From contig NZ_CP139986.1 in the NCBI RefSeq assembly GCF_034424175.1, positions 744,001 to 808,000 of the forward strand: a DNA stretch of 64,000 bases, given 5' to 3'. The notes under the pieces were generated by a model. It had not been told where the DNA came from. It did not search any database and worked only from the letters and a program-made list of their open reading frames with translations. The position numbers and the translations under genes were made by a program. How positions within the stretch are numbered: position 1 is the stretch's first letter; each line of letters starts with the position of its first letter. Shown here piece after piece: positions 41,859-49,879 of this stretch. The stretch is from Kluyvera intermedia (GTDB lineage: Bacteria > Pseudomonadota > Gammaproteobacteria > Enterobacterales > Enterobacteriaceae).

Positions 41859-44495
41859 ATGTCATATCTGAAATTGGGACTCGACCGTTTGGAGTCCCTG
41901 CGTATGCGGCACTCAGTACCACGTTCGACGGGCGTATTTTCGCCCGTCCTGCTTGTCTGTTTACTGGCGCCATCCACATTTCCTGTACACGCCGAACTCT
42001 ATTTTAACCCCCGTTTCCTGGCTGATGATCCAGCCGCGGTGGCGGATCTTTCTGGTTTTGAAAAGGGGCAGGAATTGCCGCCGGGCACCTATCGGGTGGA
42101 TATCTACCTGAATGACGGCTACATGACCACCCGCGACGTCTCCTTCAGTGCGGGTGAAAACGGTCAAGGATTGATGCCATGCCTGACGCGCGGACAGCTC
42201 GCCAGTATGGGGCTTAACACCGCCGCCATCGGCGGAATGAATGCGCTGGCATCGGATGCGTGTGTCCCGATCCGGGAAATGATTAAGGATGCGACTCTCC
42301 GGCTGGATGTCGGTCAGCAGCGGCTGTATATCACGATCCCGCAAGCCTTTATGGGCAATCAGGCGCGTGGCTATATTCCACCTGAAATGTGGGATCACGG
42401 TATTAATGCGGGCCTCCTGAACTACAACTTCACCGGTAACAATGTGCAGAATAGCACCGGTGGCAGTAGCCAATATGCCTATTTGAACCTGCAAAGCGGG
42501 CTAAATCTGGGTGCGTGGCGTTTACGCGACAATACTACCTGGAGCTACAGCAGCGGGGGCGGTTCCTCAAGTAATGAAAACAAATGGCAGCACGTTAACA
42601 CCTGGCTTGAGCGTGATATCACGCCATTGCGCTCGCGTCTGACGCTGGGCGACAGCTACACCAATGGCGACATTTTTGACGGTATTAACTTCCGTGGCGC
42701 GCAGCTTGCTTCCGATGACAATATGCTGCCGGACAGCCAGAAAGGCTTTGCGCCGGTGATCCACGGTATTGCCAAAGGGACGGCGCAGGTATCGGTCAAA
42801 CAAAACGGTTATGAGATCTATCACAGCACGGTGCCGCCTGGACCATTCACCATTAATGATCTCTATTCCGCAGGTAACGGCGGCGATCTCCAGGTCACCA
42901 TTAAAGAAGTGGACGGCAGCAGCCAGAATTTCACCGTGCCTTACTCCTCGGTGCCAGTACTGCAACGTGAGGGCCATACTCGCTATGCACTTACTGCCGG
43001 TGAGTACCGCAGCGGTAACGATCAGCAAGAAGAACCTTCATTCTTCCAAAGCACCTTACTGCACGGGCTTCCGGCGGGCTGGACGCTTTACGGCGGTACG
43101 CAACTGGCGGATCGCTACCGCGCCTTCAACTTGGGCGTGGGGAAAAATATGGGCGATTTTGGCGCGCTTTCCGTCGACGTCACCCAGGCCAACGCCACGC
43201 TGCCTGATGACAGTAAGCACCAGGGGCAATCGGTGCGTTTTCTGTATAACAAATCGCTGAGCGAGCTGGGTACCAACATCCAGTTGGTGGGCTATCGCTA
43301 CTCCACGCGCGGTTATTTCAGCTTTGCGGACACCACCTACAGCCGGATGAGCGGCTATAACGTGGAAACCCAGGATGGGGTGATTCAGGTTGAGCCGAAA
43401 TTCACTGACTACTACAACCTGGCCTACAGCAAGCGCGGCAGAATGCAGGTCAGCGTGACGCAACAGTTAGGTCGTACCGCCACCCTGTATGTTAGCGGCA
43501 GCCACCAAACCTACTGGAACAGCGGCAGCGCCGACGAACAACTCCAGGTGGGGCTAAACACCGCGGTTGATGATATCAACTGGACGGTCAGCTACAGCCT
43601 GACCAAAAACGCCTGGCAGGAAGGGCGCGATCAGATGCTGGCGGTTAACGTGAATATTCCGTTTAGCCACTGGCTGCGTTCCGATAATACCTCCGTCTGG
43701 CGTCATGCGAGCGCAAGTTACAGCGCTTCCAATGACCTTAAGGGCCGGATGACCAATCTGGCGGGGCTGTACGGCACGTTGCTCGATGACAACAACCTGA
43801 GCTATAGCGTACAGACCGGTTATGCGGGCGGCGGAGAAGGCAATAACGGCGGCACGGGCTATGCCGCGCTCAACTATCGTGGCGACTACGGTAATGCCAA
43901 TGCCGGTTACAGCCACAGTGACAACATGAAGCAATTCTATTACGGAATGAGCGGCGGCGTGCTGGCGCATGCCAACGGTATCACGCTGGGGCAACCGCTC
44001 AACGATACGGTGGTACTGGTGAAAGCGCCGGGTGCTGAAGGCACGAAAGTGGAAAACCAAACCGGCGTGCGGACCGACTGGCGCGGGTATGCCGTGCTGC
44101 CTTACGCCACGGAATACCGGGAAAACCGAGTCGCTCTGGATACCAATTCGCTAGCCGACAATGTCGATCTGGATGATGCGGTGGTCAGCGTCGTGCCGAC
44201 GCACGGTGCGATTGTCCGTGCGGAGTTCAAAGCGCATGTCGGGATGAAATTACTGATGACGCTCACCCACAACGGCAAACCGGTACCGTTTGGCGCGATG
44301 GTCACTTCTGACGATAACCAGAGCGGCAGCATCGTGGCGGATAACGGTCAGGTCTACCTGAGCGGTATGCCGCTGTCGGGCACCGTGCGGGTGAAATGGG
44401 GAGAGGGTGAGGACGCAAGCTGCACGGCTAACTACCGCTTGCCTGAAGAGAACGCGAAACAGCTGCTGACCCAGCTATCGGCCCAGTGCCGCTAA
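41859..44495 (+). CDS. fimD: Outer-membrane usher FimD
   Basis: This 878-residue usher, identical in length to E. coli FimD, is the outer-membrane assembly pore for type 1 pili. After a long signal peptide (ending about PVHA), the mature N-terminal chaperone-binding domain starts ELYFNPRFLADDP. Then come the 24-stranded barrel with the plug insert (QVSVKQNGYEIYHSTVPPGPF) and two C-terminal domains, ending with the conserved Cys pair (SCTANYRL, LSAQCR). The ATG at 41859 has GGAGGG upstream. It is the fourth gene of the operon, 72 bp after fimC. Confidence 0.97.
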   Translation: MSYLKLGLDRLESLRMRHSVPRSTGVFSPVLLVCLLAPSTFPVHAELYFNPRFLADDPAAVADLSGFEKGQELPPGTYRVDIYLNDGYMTTRDVSFSAGENGQGLMPCLTRGQLASMGLNTAAIGGMNALASDACVPIREMIKDATLRLDVGQQRLYITIPQAFMGNQARGYIPPEMWDHGINAGLLNYNFTGNNVQNSTGGSSQYAYLNLQSGLNLGAWRLRDNTTWSYSSGGGSSSNENKWQHVNTWLERDITPLRSRLTLGDSYTNGDIFDGINFRGAQLASDDNMLPDSQKGFAPVIHGIAKGTAQVSVKQNGYEIYHSTVPPGPFTINDLYSAGNGGDLQVTIKEVDGSSQNFTVPYSSVPVLQREGHTRYALTAGEYRSGNDQQEEPSFFQSTLLHGLPAGWTLYGGTQLADRYRAFNLGVGKNMGDFGALSVDVTQANATLPDDSKHQGQSVRFLYNKSLSELGTNIQLVGYRYSTRGYFSFADTTYSRMSGYNVETQDGVIQVEPKFTDYYNLAYSKRGRMQVSVTQQLGRTATLYVSGSHQTYWNSGSADEQLQVGLNTAVDDINWTVSYSLTKNAWQEGRDQMLAVNVNIPFSHWLRSDNTSVWRHASASYSASNDLKGRMTNLAGLYGTLLDDNNLSYSVQTGYAGGGEGNNGGTGYAALNYRGDYGNANAGYSHSDNMKQFYYGMSGGVLAHANGITLGQPLNDTVVLVKAPGAEGTKVENQTGVRTDWRGYAVLPYATEYRENRVALDTNSLADNVDLDDAVVSVVPTHGAIVRAEFKAHVGMKLLMTLTHNGKPVPFGAMVTSDDNQSGSIVADNGQVYLSGMPLSGTVRVKWGEGEDASCTANYRLPEENAKQLLTQLSAQCR

Positions 44496-44504
44496 GGATT
44501 GAGA

Positions 44505-45032
44505 ATGATGAAACTCTTTTATCTGCTGGTGGCGCTCGTTGCGCTGGTGGCCGCTAATGCCTCGGCGGCGGACAGTACCATCACCATCAGCGGCTACGTC
44601 AGGGACAACGGCTGCGCCGTGGCGGGGGAATCGAAAGATTTCACCGTCGACCTGATGGATAACGCCTCGAAGCAGTTCAGCAGCGTAGGGGCGACGACGC
44701 CTTCCGTACCGTTTCGTATCGTCCTCTCGCCGTGCGGGGGATCGGTTACGGCGGTGAAGGTCGGCTTTGTCGGTGTCGGTAACAGCGATAACACCAGTCT
44801 GTTAAAGCTTGATAGCGGCGTATCAGCGGCGGATGGTATGGGGATCCAGATCCTCAACGGCCAGCAGACCTCGTTGCCGCTGAATGCCGTGTCGTCCGCC
44901 ATTCCCTGGACCACGTTGACCCCCGGCCAGACTAACGTGCTGAATTTTTATGCCCGCCTGATGGCAACACAGGTTCCGGTTACGCCGGGCCATGTCCGGG
45001 CGACGGCAACATTTACCCTTGAATTTCAGTAA
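44505..45032 (+). CDS. fimF: Fimbrial tip adaptor FimF
   Basis: The 175-residue minor pilin corresponds to E. coli FimF, which joins the rod to the tip fibrillum. A signal peptide ends near NASAAD. The mature N-terminal donor strand STITISGYVRDNGCAV is followed by a pilin Ig-like domain with its disulfide (GCAV, LSPCGG) and a C-terminal TATFTLEFQ. The ATG at 44505 follows AAGGA. It lies 9 bp after fimD and 12 bp before fimG. Confidence 0.93.
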   Translation: MMKLFYLLVALVALVAANASAADSTITISGYVRDNGCAVAGESKDFTVDLMDNASKQFSSVGATTPSVPFRIVLSPCGGSVTAVKVGFVGVGNSDNTSLLKLDSGVSAADGMGIQILNGQQTSLPLNAVSSAIPWTTLTPGQTNVLNFYARLMATQVPVTPGHVRATATFTLEFQ

Positions 45033-45044
45033 TCGGAGATTCTG

Positions 45045-45548
45045 ATGAAACCGACCTGCACTGGATGGCTACTGGCGATAATGCTGGCCGTTCTCTCCCC
45101 CGTTTTACAGGCCGCAGATGTAACCATTACCGTCAACGGTAAGGTGGTTGCCAAACCCTGTACGGTGTCCACCGTGAATGCGGCGGTGGAGCTGGGCGAT
45201 CTCTACACCTTCAGCATGATCACTGCCGGATCGTCATCGGCATGGCATACCGTGGGGCTCGATCTGAGTAATTGCCCGGTCGGCACTTCGCGGGTTGTCG
45301 CCAGTTTTAGCGGCACGGCTGACAGCACCGGTTATTACAAAAATCAGGGCACCGCTAAAAATATCCAGCTTGAGCTTCAGGATGACAGCGGTAATACCCT
45401 TAACACCGGAAGTACCACGACGGTGACGGTAGATGAAGCCTCGCAGGCCGCCCATTTTCCATTGCAGGTCAGAGCCTTGTCGGTGAACGGCGGCGCGACC
45501 CAGGGAACCATTCAGGCGGTGATTAACGTCACCTATACCTACGCCTGA
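45045..45548 (+). CDS. fimG: Fimbrial tip protein FimG
   Basis: This 167-residue minor pilin corresponds to E. coli FimG, the subunit that donates its N-terminal strand to FimH. A signal peptide ends near LQAAD. The mature start is DVTITVNGKVVAKPCTVST, a typical donor strand plus first Cys; the second Cys is in SNCPVG. The C-terminus is VINVTYTYA with the chaperone-recognised Tyr. It is tightly packed between fimF and fimH. Confidence 0.94.
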   Translation: MKPTCTGWLLAIMLAVLSPVLQAADVTITVNGKVVAKPCTVSTVNAAVELGDLYTFSMITAGSSSAWHTVGLDLSNCPVGTSRVVASFSGTADSTGYYKNQGTAKNIQLELQDDSGNTLNTGSTTTVTVDEASQAAHFPLQVRALSVNGGATQGTIQAVINVTYTYA

Positions 45549-45564
45549 CCAGGAGAGAATGTTG

Positions 45565-46470
45565 ATGAAAAAAGTGATAACTCTGCTAACCACGCTGCTG
45601 CTGATGGGCTGGTCGGTCAACGTCTGGGCGTTTGCCTGTAAAACGGCGGCGGGGGCGACCATCCCGATTGGTGGGGGCAGCGCGAATGTGTATGTGGATC
45701 TTGCCCCTGAGGTGAATGTTGGCCAAAACCTGGTGGTCGATCTATCGACACAGATTTTTTGCCACAATGACTACCCGCAGGGTATGACCGACTACGTGAC
45801 CCTTCAACGCGGATCCGCCTATGGCGACATCTTGTCGAGTTTTAGCGGCGCCGTGAAGTACAACGGTTTGAGCTACCCGTTCCCGACGACTACGGAAACG
45901 GCGCGAATGATCTACGATTCGAAAACAAATAAGCCTTGGCCTGCCGCACTCTATCTGACGCCCATCAGCTCAGCGGGGGGTATTGCTATTACCTCTGGGA
46001 CGCTTATTGCCATTTTAATCCTTCGTCAGACCAACAATAAAAACAATGATGACTATCAGTTCGTGTGGAATATCTACGCCAACAATAACGTGGTCATTCC
46101 TACCGGTGGCTGCGATGTGTCCGCGCGAAACGTGACGGTGACGCTGCCGGATTATCCCGGCTCGATAGGGGTTCCACTGACGGTCTATTGTGCGCAGACT
46201 CAGAAGTTAGCGTATTACCTTTCAGGAACGACGGCGGATTCGGCCAATTCCATCTTCACCAACACCGCCTCAGCCTCACCGGCACAAGGTATCGGTGTAC
46301 AGATGATGCGTAACGGTGCTGTTGTGCCAGCCAACAGCACGGTGTCGCTGGGGGCTGTGGGAACGTCAGCGGTCAGCCTGGGATTAACGGCGAACTATGC
46401 GCGGACGCAGGGGCAGGTGACGGCGGGGAATGTACAGTCGATTATTGGGGTGACGTTTGTTTATCAGTGA
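45565..46470 (+). CDS. fimH: Type 1 fimbrial adhesin FimH
   Basis: The 301-residue tip adhesin is clearly orthologous to E. coli FimH (300 aa). A 22-residue signal peptide precedes mature FACKTAAGATIPIGGG. In the lectin domain the mannose-pocket residues Phe1, Asn46, Asp47, Asp54, Gln133, Asn135 and Asp140 are kept. Of the hydrophobic ridge and tyrosine gate, Ile13 and Tyr48 are kept, but residue 52 is Met (Ile in E. coli), 137 is Lys (Tyr) and 142 is Tyr (Phe). The pilin domain (from about GGCDVSARNVTVTLPD) ends VTFVYQ. I chose the ATG at 45565, 8 bases after AGGAGA; the ATG at 45559 is too close to that site. Confidence 0.96.
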   Translation: MKKVITLLTTLLLMGWSVNVWAFACKTAAGATIPIGGGSANVYVDLAPEVNVGQNLVVDLSTQIFCHNDYPQGMTDYVTLQRGSAYGDILSSFSGAVKYNGLSYPFPTTTETARMIYDSKTNKPWPAALYLTPISSAGGIAITSGTLIAILILRQTNNKNNDDYQFVWNIYANNNVVIPTGGCDVSARNVTVTLPDYPGSIGVPLTVYCAQTQKLAYYLSGTTADSANSIFTNTASASPAQGIGVQMMRNGAVVPANSTVSLGAVGTSAVSLGLTANYARTQGQVTAGNVQSIIGVTFVYQ

Positions 46471-46575
46471 TGAAAACCTTTAACGCTTTTCTTTTACGAG
46501 GCTAACTCCTGAAAAAATCCCCTTAGGTTTTTTCCTGAAAGCGGCTTGTTGTGCGCTAATATTCGCAGAATTTTC

Positions 46576-46605
46576 TCCCGGCACTTACAAAATCAGGTGC
46601 CGGGA
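46576..46605. terminator. Hairpin between fimH and the T6SS effector module
   Basis: TCCCGGCAC and GTGCCGGGA form a perfect 9-bp stem with a 12-base loop. It lies between two converging transcription units. No clear T-run follows on either strand, so it is a possible terminator only. The rest of 46471-46704 shows no gene. Confidence 0.5.
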
Positions 46606-46704
46606 TGATCATTCTTATAGTCTCTTGTTGGAGACGTACTGCGTTTTGGTGCTAAGTAATATAGGCTCAAGATTCTCTAGATCGTTACGGTAAGTTGGGT
46701 ACAT

Positions 46705-47079
46705 TTACTGTTCCGCCCCGACGTGGTGCAGACTACGTTCATACTCATCATATATTATAATGGTGTCATCATAGACCGTTAATCTTGCCGAGTAATCTTT
46801 GTTGTTTTTGTATTCTATCTTAATTGTAGATAATTTTGTTTCGATATCTGAGCAACTTTCTTTAATAGCACCCTCAACAATGCTGTAAGTTATTTTATCT
46901 AAGCGTGGATCAAAGTTACTTACCCACCCCTCACAAGCCTCTGCAGTCTCAAAAAAGTCCTGTAGATCTTGCGGCATTTTACTGATGATAATTTTGTCTT
47001 CATCTTTTGCAAATAATGAACTGAAGTGGAAAGTAAATAATGCCATTAAAACCATTTTTAATATACATATGTTATTCAT
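46705..47079 (-). CDS. Small exported two-cysteine protein, copy 2 (candidate T6SS immunity component)
   Basis: The 124-residue protein has a signal peptide (about 1-24, ending SSLFA). I do not recognise the family. It is a paralogue of the protein at 47668-48036. Both have S-K-[IM]-P near residue 35-40, two Cys about 26 residues apart (49 and 76 here), and a KIEYKNNKDYSARLTVYDDTIIIYDEYE segment that parallels KIKYTNNHEALLILTMTDDATFLYHDYE. It lies 9 bp after an LprI-like gene, repeating the pair layout upstream. The AT-rich sequence suggests transfer. Confidence 0.75.
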   Translation of the reverse strand: MNNICILKMVLMALFTFHFSSLFAKDEDKIIISKMPQDLQDFFETAEACEGWVSNFDPRLDKITYSIVEGAIKESCSDIETKLSTIKIEYKNNKDYSARLTVYDDTIIIYDEYERSLHHVGAEQ

Positions 47080-47088
47080 CTACTTATC

Positions 47089-47529
47089 CTAGATAGTGTC
47101 TTTTATCCATTGTGTTTGTGACATGTTTATATTGGTTTTACAGTACAATGCAGAAATTGAGGAGCGATACCCTGGAAGGGCTCTATCGCGTTGTGAGGCA
47201 TACTTGCATTGTTGTTCGCGATAAAGAATAAAAGACCGATGTAGCTCGGGGAATGTGATTCTTGCTATATGAATATAAGGTTCATAATCAATAGAACCAT
47301 CTTCATCATGCCCTCTCGCGCTTTCTTTATCATATTTCTTCAGTCTTTTTTCTGCACTGGCCTCCTCTTTCTTCAACGCCAGCAAACTCTGCTGATATTT
47401 GTCCATAAGACACCAGTAAACTCTATCTTGCTGTATTAGCTGTTCGTGGGAACATTCAGATAATTTTATATCATGCGCGCTGGCGGTATTGCATGTAAAT
47501 AAAATGAATAGAAGATTTTTTATGTTCAT
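47089..47529 (-). CDS. LprI-like exported protein, copy 2 (candidate immunity protein)
   Basis: This 146-residue protein has a signal peptide (about 1-18, ending TASA) and a mainly helical mature part. Four cysteines (26, 40, 108, 130) match the layout of the copy at 48039-48497 (37, 48, 108, 127). The pattern resembles the LprI/DUF1311 family, of which mycobacterial LprI is a lysozyme inhibitor. Such a periplasmic protein next to a T6SS peptidoglycan hydrolase is best explained as immunity. A 138-bp gene-free AT-rich gap separates it from the upstream gene. Confidence 0.75.
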   Translation of the reverse strand: MNIKNLLFILFTCNTASAHDIKLSECSHEQLIQQDRVYWCLMDKYQQSLLALKKEEASAEKRLKKYDKESARGHDEDGSIDYEPYIHIARITFPELHRSFILYREQQCKYASQRDRALPGYRSSISALYCKTNINMSQTQWIKDTI

Positions 47530-47667
47530 TGATTCATATTCTTAAAAATTATTTCCTTCATTTGCAATAATGATAATATATGTAAGTATTATAGTTTATT
47601 GTAGTTTCCTTTATAAGATGACTTGTTATAGTAATATCTGGTAGTCGCTCTCCGGCAACTTTATGCC

Positions 47668-48036
47668 CTATTTAACAGTTTTATCTTCATAGTCATGATA
47701 AAGAAAAGTAGCATCATCTGTCATAGTCAATATTAGTAAGGCCTCATGGTTATTAGTATACTTTATCTTCAGTTTACTGTTCCATGTGTCTAAGTTTGCA
47801 CAGTATTTATGTATATTTTCTACAGTATCATCCATATCTGAGTTTTTGGTTAATGAAAAGGATAGGTAAATAATACAATAATCAGTATATAAGCTTACTT
47901 GACGAACTTCTTTTGGTATTTTAGAAGATAAATAATAATATTCTCCTGGAGTATATGTTTTGGGATATTCAGGTTCATCGCGTGAATATGATAAGTTGCA
48001 TATAAAAAGCAAAAAGAATAACAGTAAGCGGATCAT
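47668..48036 (-). CDS. Small exported two-cysteine protein, copy 1 (candidate immunity component)
   Basis: The 122-residue protein starts MIRLLLFFLLFICNLSYS, a clear signal peptide. The mature part has Cys54 and Cys79, a YYYLSSKIPKEVRQVSLY region and a strand-rich C-terminus ending YEDKTVK. It is a paralogue of the protein at 46705-47079; no known family is recognised. It begins 2 bp after the LprI-like gene stop, so the two are co-translated. The role could be a second inhibitor, a partner of the LprI-like protein, or an orphan immunity protein for another effector. Confidence 0.75.
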   Translation of the reverse strand: MIRLLLFFLLFICNLSYSRDEPEYPKTYTPGEYYYLSSKIPKEVRQVSLYTDYCIIYLSFSLTKNSDMDDTVENIHKYCANLDTWNSKLKIKYTNNHEALLILTMTDDATFLYHDYEDKTVK

Positions 48037-48038
48037 GA

Positions 48039-48497
48039 TTATTTTATATCCTCTGTATAATCTGGAATATCAGCATGTATTAACTGTTCGGCTCTTTGCC
48101 TGTTTAGTTCAGCCATACAGGAATATATGCGAGTAAAACTACCCACACCATTTCCCCATGATTCTGCAAACGAGCACTGAGCAAGACGATAACGAATAAA
48201 CTCTTGAATAGATTTATCCAGCCTGTAAAGTGCAATCGGGATAGCATCATCCAGTGCTGCACTTTTGACTTCAGACCATTTGTTTATACGAAATCTGATA
48301 TTATCTTCGGCCTTTCTCAGCGTTATAGTGCTTTCAATGACTTCATTTCTCAGGCAGTCGACAAGTTCCGCCTCTTCCCCTGATTCACAATTTTTCTTAC
48401 TGAGATAATAAGCATTATTTGCATTTGCTCTATGGATTGAGGAAATGCTAATTATCAACGTGGCTAATGTTAGAAAAATCCGTGTAATACTAATCAT
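48039..48497 (-). CDS. LprI-like exported protein, copy 1 (candidate immunity to the adjacent effector)
   Basis: This 152-residue periplasmic protein has a signal peptide (about 1-26, ending RANA). The helical mature domain has four Cys: NCES, DCLR, QCSF and SCMA. The family resemblance is to LprI/DUF1311 lysozyme-inhibitor-like proteins. I chose the ATG at 48497, preceded by AGGA; the frame is open further upstream only inside the effector gene. It overlaps the effector stop by 8 bp, so effector and this protein are translationally coupled, the usual arrangement for an effector-immunity pair. Confidence 0.8.
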   Translation of the reverse strand: MISITRIFLTLATLIISISSIHRANANNAYYLSKKNCESGEEAELVDCLRNEVIESTITLRKAEDNIRFRINKWSEVKSAALDDAIPIALYRLDKSIQEFIRYRLAQCSFAESWGNGVGSFTRIYSCMAELNRQRAEQLIHADIPDYTEDIK

Positions 48498-49374
48498 TGA
48501 TTTTATTTCCTGTTGCAGAGGTAAATAATGCATATACATAAGACAATTTTTCTGCATACTTAGAATCTCCTCCGCCGTTATAACTTTTTGCAATAACGTT
48601 AGCCGTTATTGGCGATATCCATCCTATTATAGCTCTTTGCATACTACCCTTGCGGTATCGTAATTCTTGGCTATCATGAACTTTACTGGGGTTCACACCA
48701 GGATTTTCCCTTATTAAAATATCCATTGTGGTGCCTATTTGATTTGTGTCTTTGACTATATCGGAAAATGTACCATGACCTTTAATAGCAGATACTTTTA
48801 CAGTATGAGGGGCTTTGTCGTTTGAATCATCTACAGAAATAATATCCGATTTTGACAACCTATTCATTAAATACACAATTGCAGCTCTGATATTCATATG
48901 TGGATCTGCTATCAGATTACTTGACGTGATACCTTGCCATGTTGATCCAGAAGGAATAACCAATTTCACCGCCTCCGATCTATTTATTACAACTGGGGCA
49001 GCTTTATCTCCCGGAACACCAATGCGTAATGGCTTGTGTTCCCATTCATATTTATGCCCATCTGCATCACCTTCTGTCCATAACATCGCCTTTATCCATA
49101 GCCAGTCCAGACGAGTATATGAAGGATATTTTGATAAATGCCTGTTCATTTCAGACATTACTTGAAAAATAAATTTATCATATATATTCCAATTTTCTTT
49201 CTTTTCCTTATAGGCATCTTCTCTTATTTTTTTCCATATATTGAGTTTATCAGTATCAGTTAATGATTTCCTTTCAGGTGCATTAGTATTCAGCTTATCC
49301 CTCTGAGGTCGCTCAGTTTCAGGAATGCCTTTGTGAATAGAGTCATTTAACGGGCTTTTACTCCTTAATGTCAT
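48490..49374 (-). CDS. Predicted T6SS peptidoglycan hydrolase effector (lytic transglycosylase-like + LysM-like)
   Basis: The 294-residue protein has no signal peptide. After a charged ~85-residue N-terminus, a lysozyme-like region has LDWLWIKAMLWTEGDADGH with candidate catalytic Glu101. Then come KPLRIGVPGDKAA and DPHMNIRAAIVYLMNRL, a layout seen in phage/T6SS transglycosylases. A LysM-like segment (about 190-243, TVKVSAIKGHGTFSDIV to NPGVNPSKVHDSQELRYRKG) and a C-terminal AKSYNGGGDSKYAEKLSYVYALF complete it. The start at 49374 follows AAGGAG, 25 bp after the hcp stop; an apparent longer frame overlapping hcp lacks a ribosome site. It is probably loaded through Hcp and acts in the target periplasm. 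Confidence 0.78.
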   Translation of the reverse strand: MTLRSKSPLNDSIHKGIPETERPQRDKLNTNAPERKSLTDTDKLNIWKKIREDAYKEKKENWNIYDKFIFQVMSEMNRHLSKYPSYTRLDWLWIKAMLWTEGDADGHKYEWEHKPLRIGVPGDKAAPVVINRSEAVKLVIPSGSTWQGITSSNLIADPHMNIRAAIVYLMNRLSKSDIISVDDSNDKAPHTVKVSAIKGHGTFSDIVKDTNQIGTTMDILIRENPGVNPSKVHDSQELRYRKGSMQRAIIGWISPITANVIAKSYNGGGDSKYAEKLSYVYALFTSATGNKIND

Positions 49375-49399
49375 ATGTGCTCCTTGTGTAAAAATTTCA

Positions 49400-49879
49400 T
49401 TAAAAGATCCTCTCATCCCATAAGCTGTATGCACTTGTCCCGGCAATGCAGTGCTCCCAGTTGATTGATTCATATATAAAAGAAATACTTTCCTGGGGTT
49501 GTGCTTCGCTATCAATTATTACATGCGCAACGGCTAAATTAATATCACTTATTCTGGCGCTTTTTAATTCCATTTTGTAAAATTTTTCATTAATACCAAA
49601 TCTATTGGTTCGGTAAAAATCAAAAGTACAGGTCAATATCTCATTGTCATTAATTGCTTTTCCTAGCAAAGGAGATGATTTGTCGACAGGTTTTTTAATC
49701 GTAACTGAATGATGATTGACATTTTGGTCTCGACTTAACCCATGATTCAGTTCATATACCATAATATTATCAAGGTGCTGTAATTGTGCTTTATTCCCGA
49801 TAGAGTCAAGTGAACAGCAACCTGCTGAAATCAATCCTTGCTTTTCACCGTTCAGTGTTAAATAGATTAAATTAGCCAT
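49400..49879 (-). CDS. Hcp-family T6SS tube protein (TssD), divergent
   Basis: The 159-residue Hcp-fold protein begins MANLIYLTLNGEKQGLISAGC. It contains the family-typical HHSVTIKKPVDKSSPLLGKAINDNE, FDFYRTNRFGINEKFYKMELKSARI and ESISFIYESINWEH segments. Hcp forms the hexameric inner tube and chaperones small effectors. The gene is noticeably more AT-rich than the T6SS core genes and similar to the effector it precedes, suggesting the two travel together. AAGGAGA precedes the ATG. Its start overlaps the vasL-type stop by 8 bp. Confidence 0.9.
   Translation of the reverse strand: MANLIYLTLNGEKQGLISAGCCSLDSIGNKAQLQHLDNIMVYELNHGLSRDQNVNHHSVTIKKPVDKSSPLLGKAINDNEILTCTFDFYRTNRFGINEKFYKMELKSARISDINLAVAHVIIDSEAQPQESISFIYESINWEHCIAGTSAYSLWDERIF

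Noticed and set aside
48490..49515. Longer form of the effector gene overlapping hcp by over 100 bp, possibly an Hcp-effector fusion split by a frameshift
   Set aside because: The extra residues lie in a shifted frame of hcp and lack family sequence. The ATG at 49374 has a clear AAGGAG site right after the hcp stop, and hcp ends normally.
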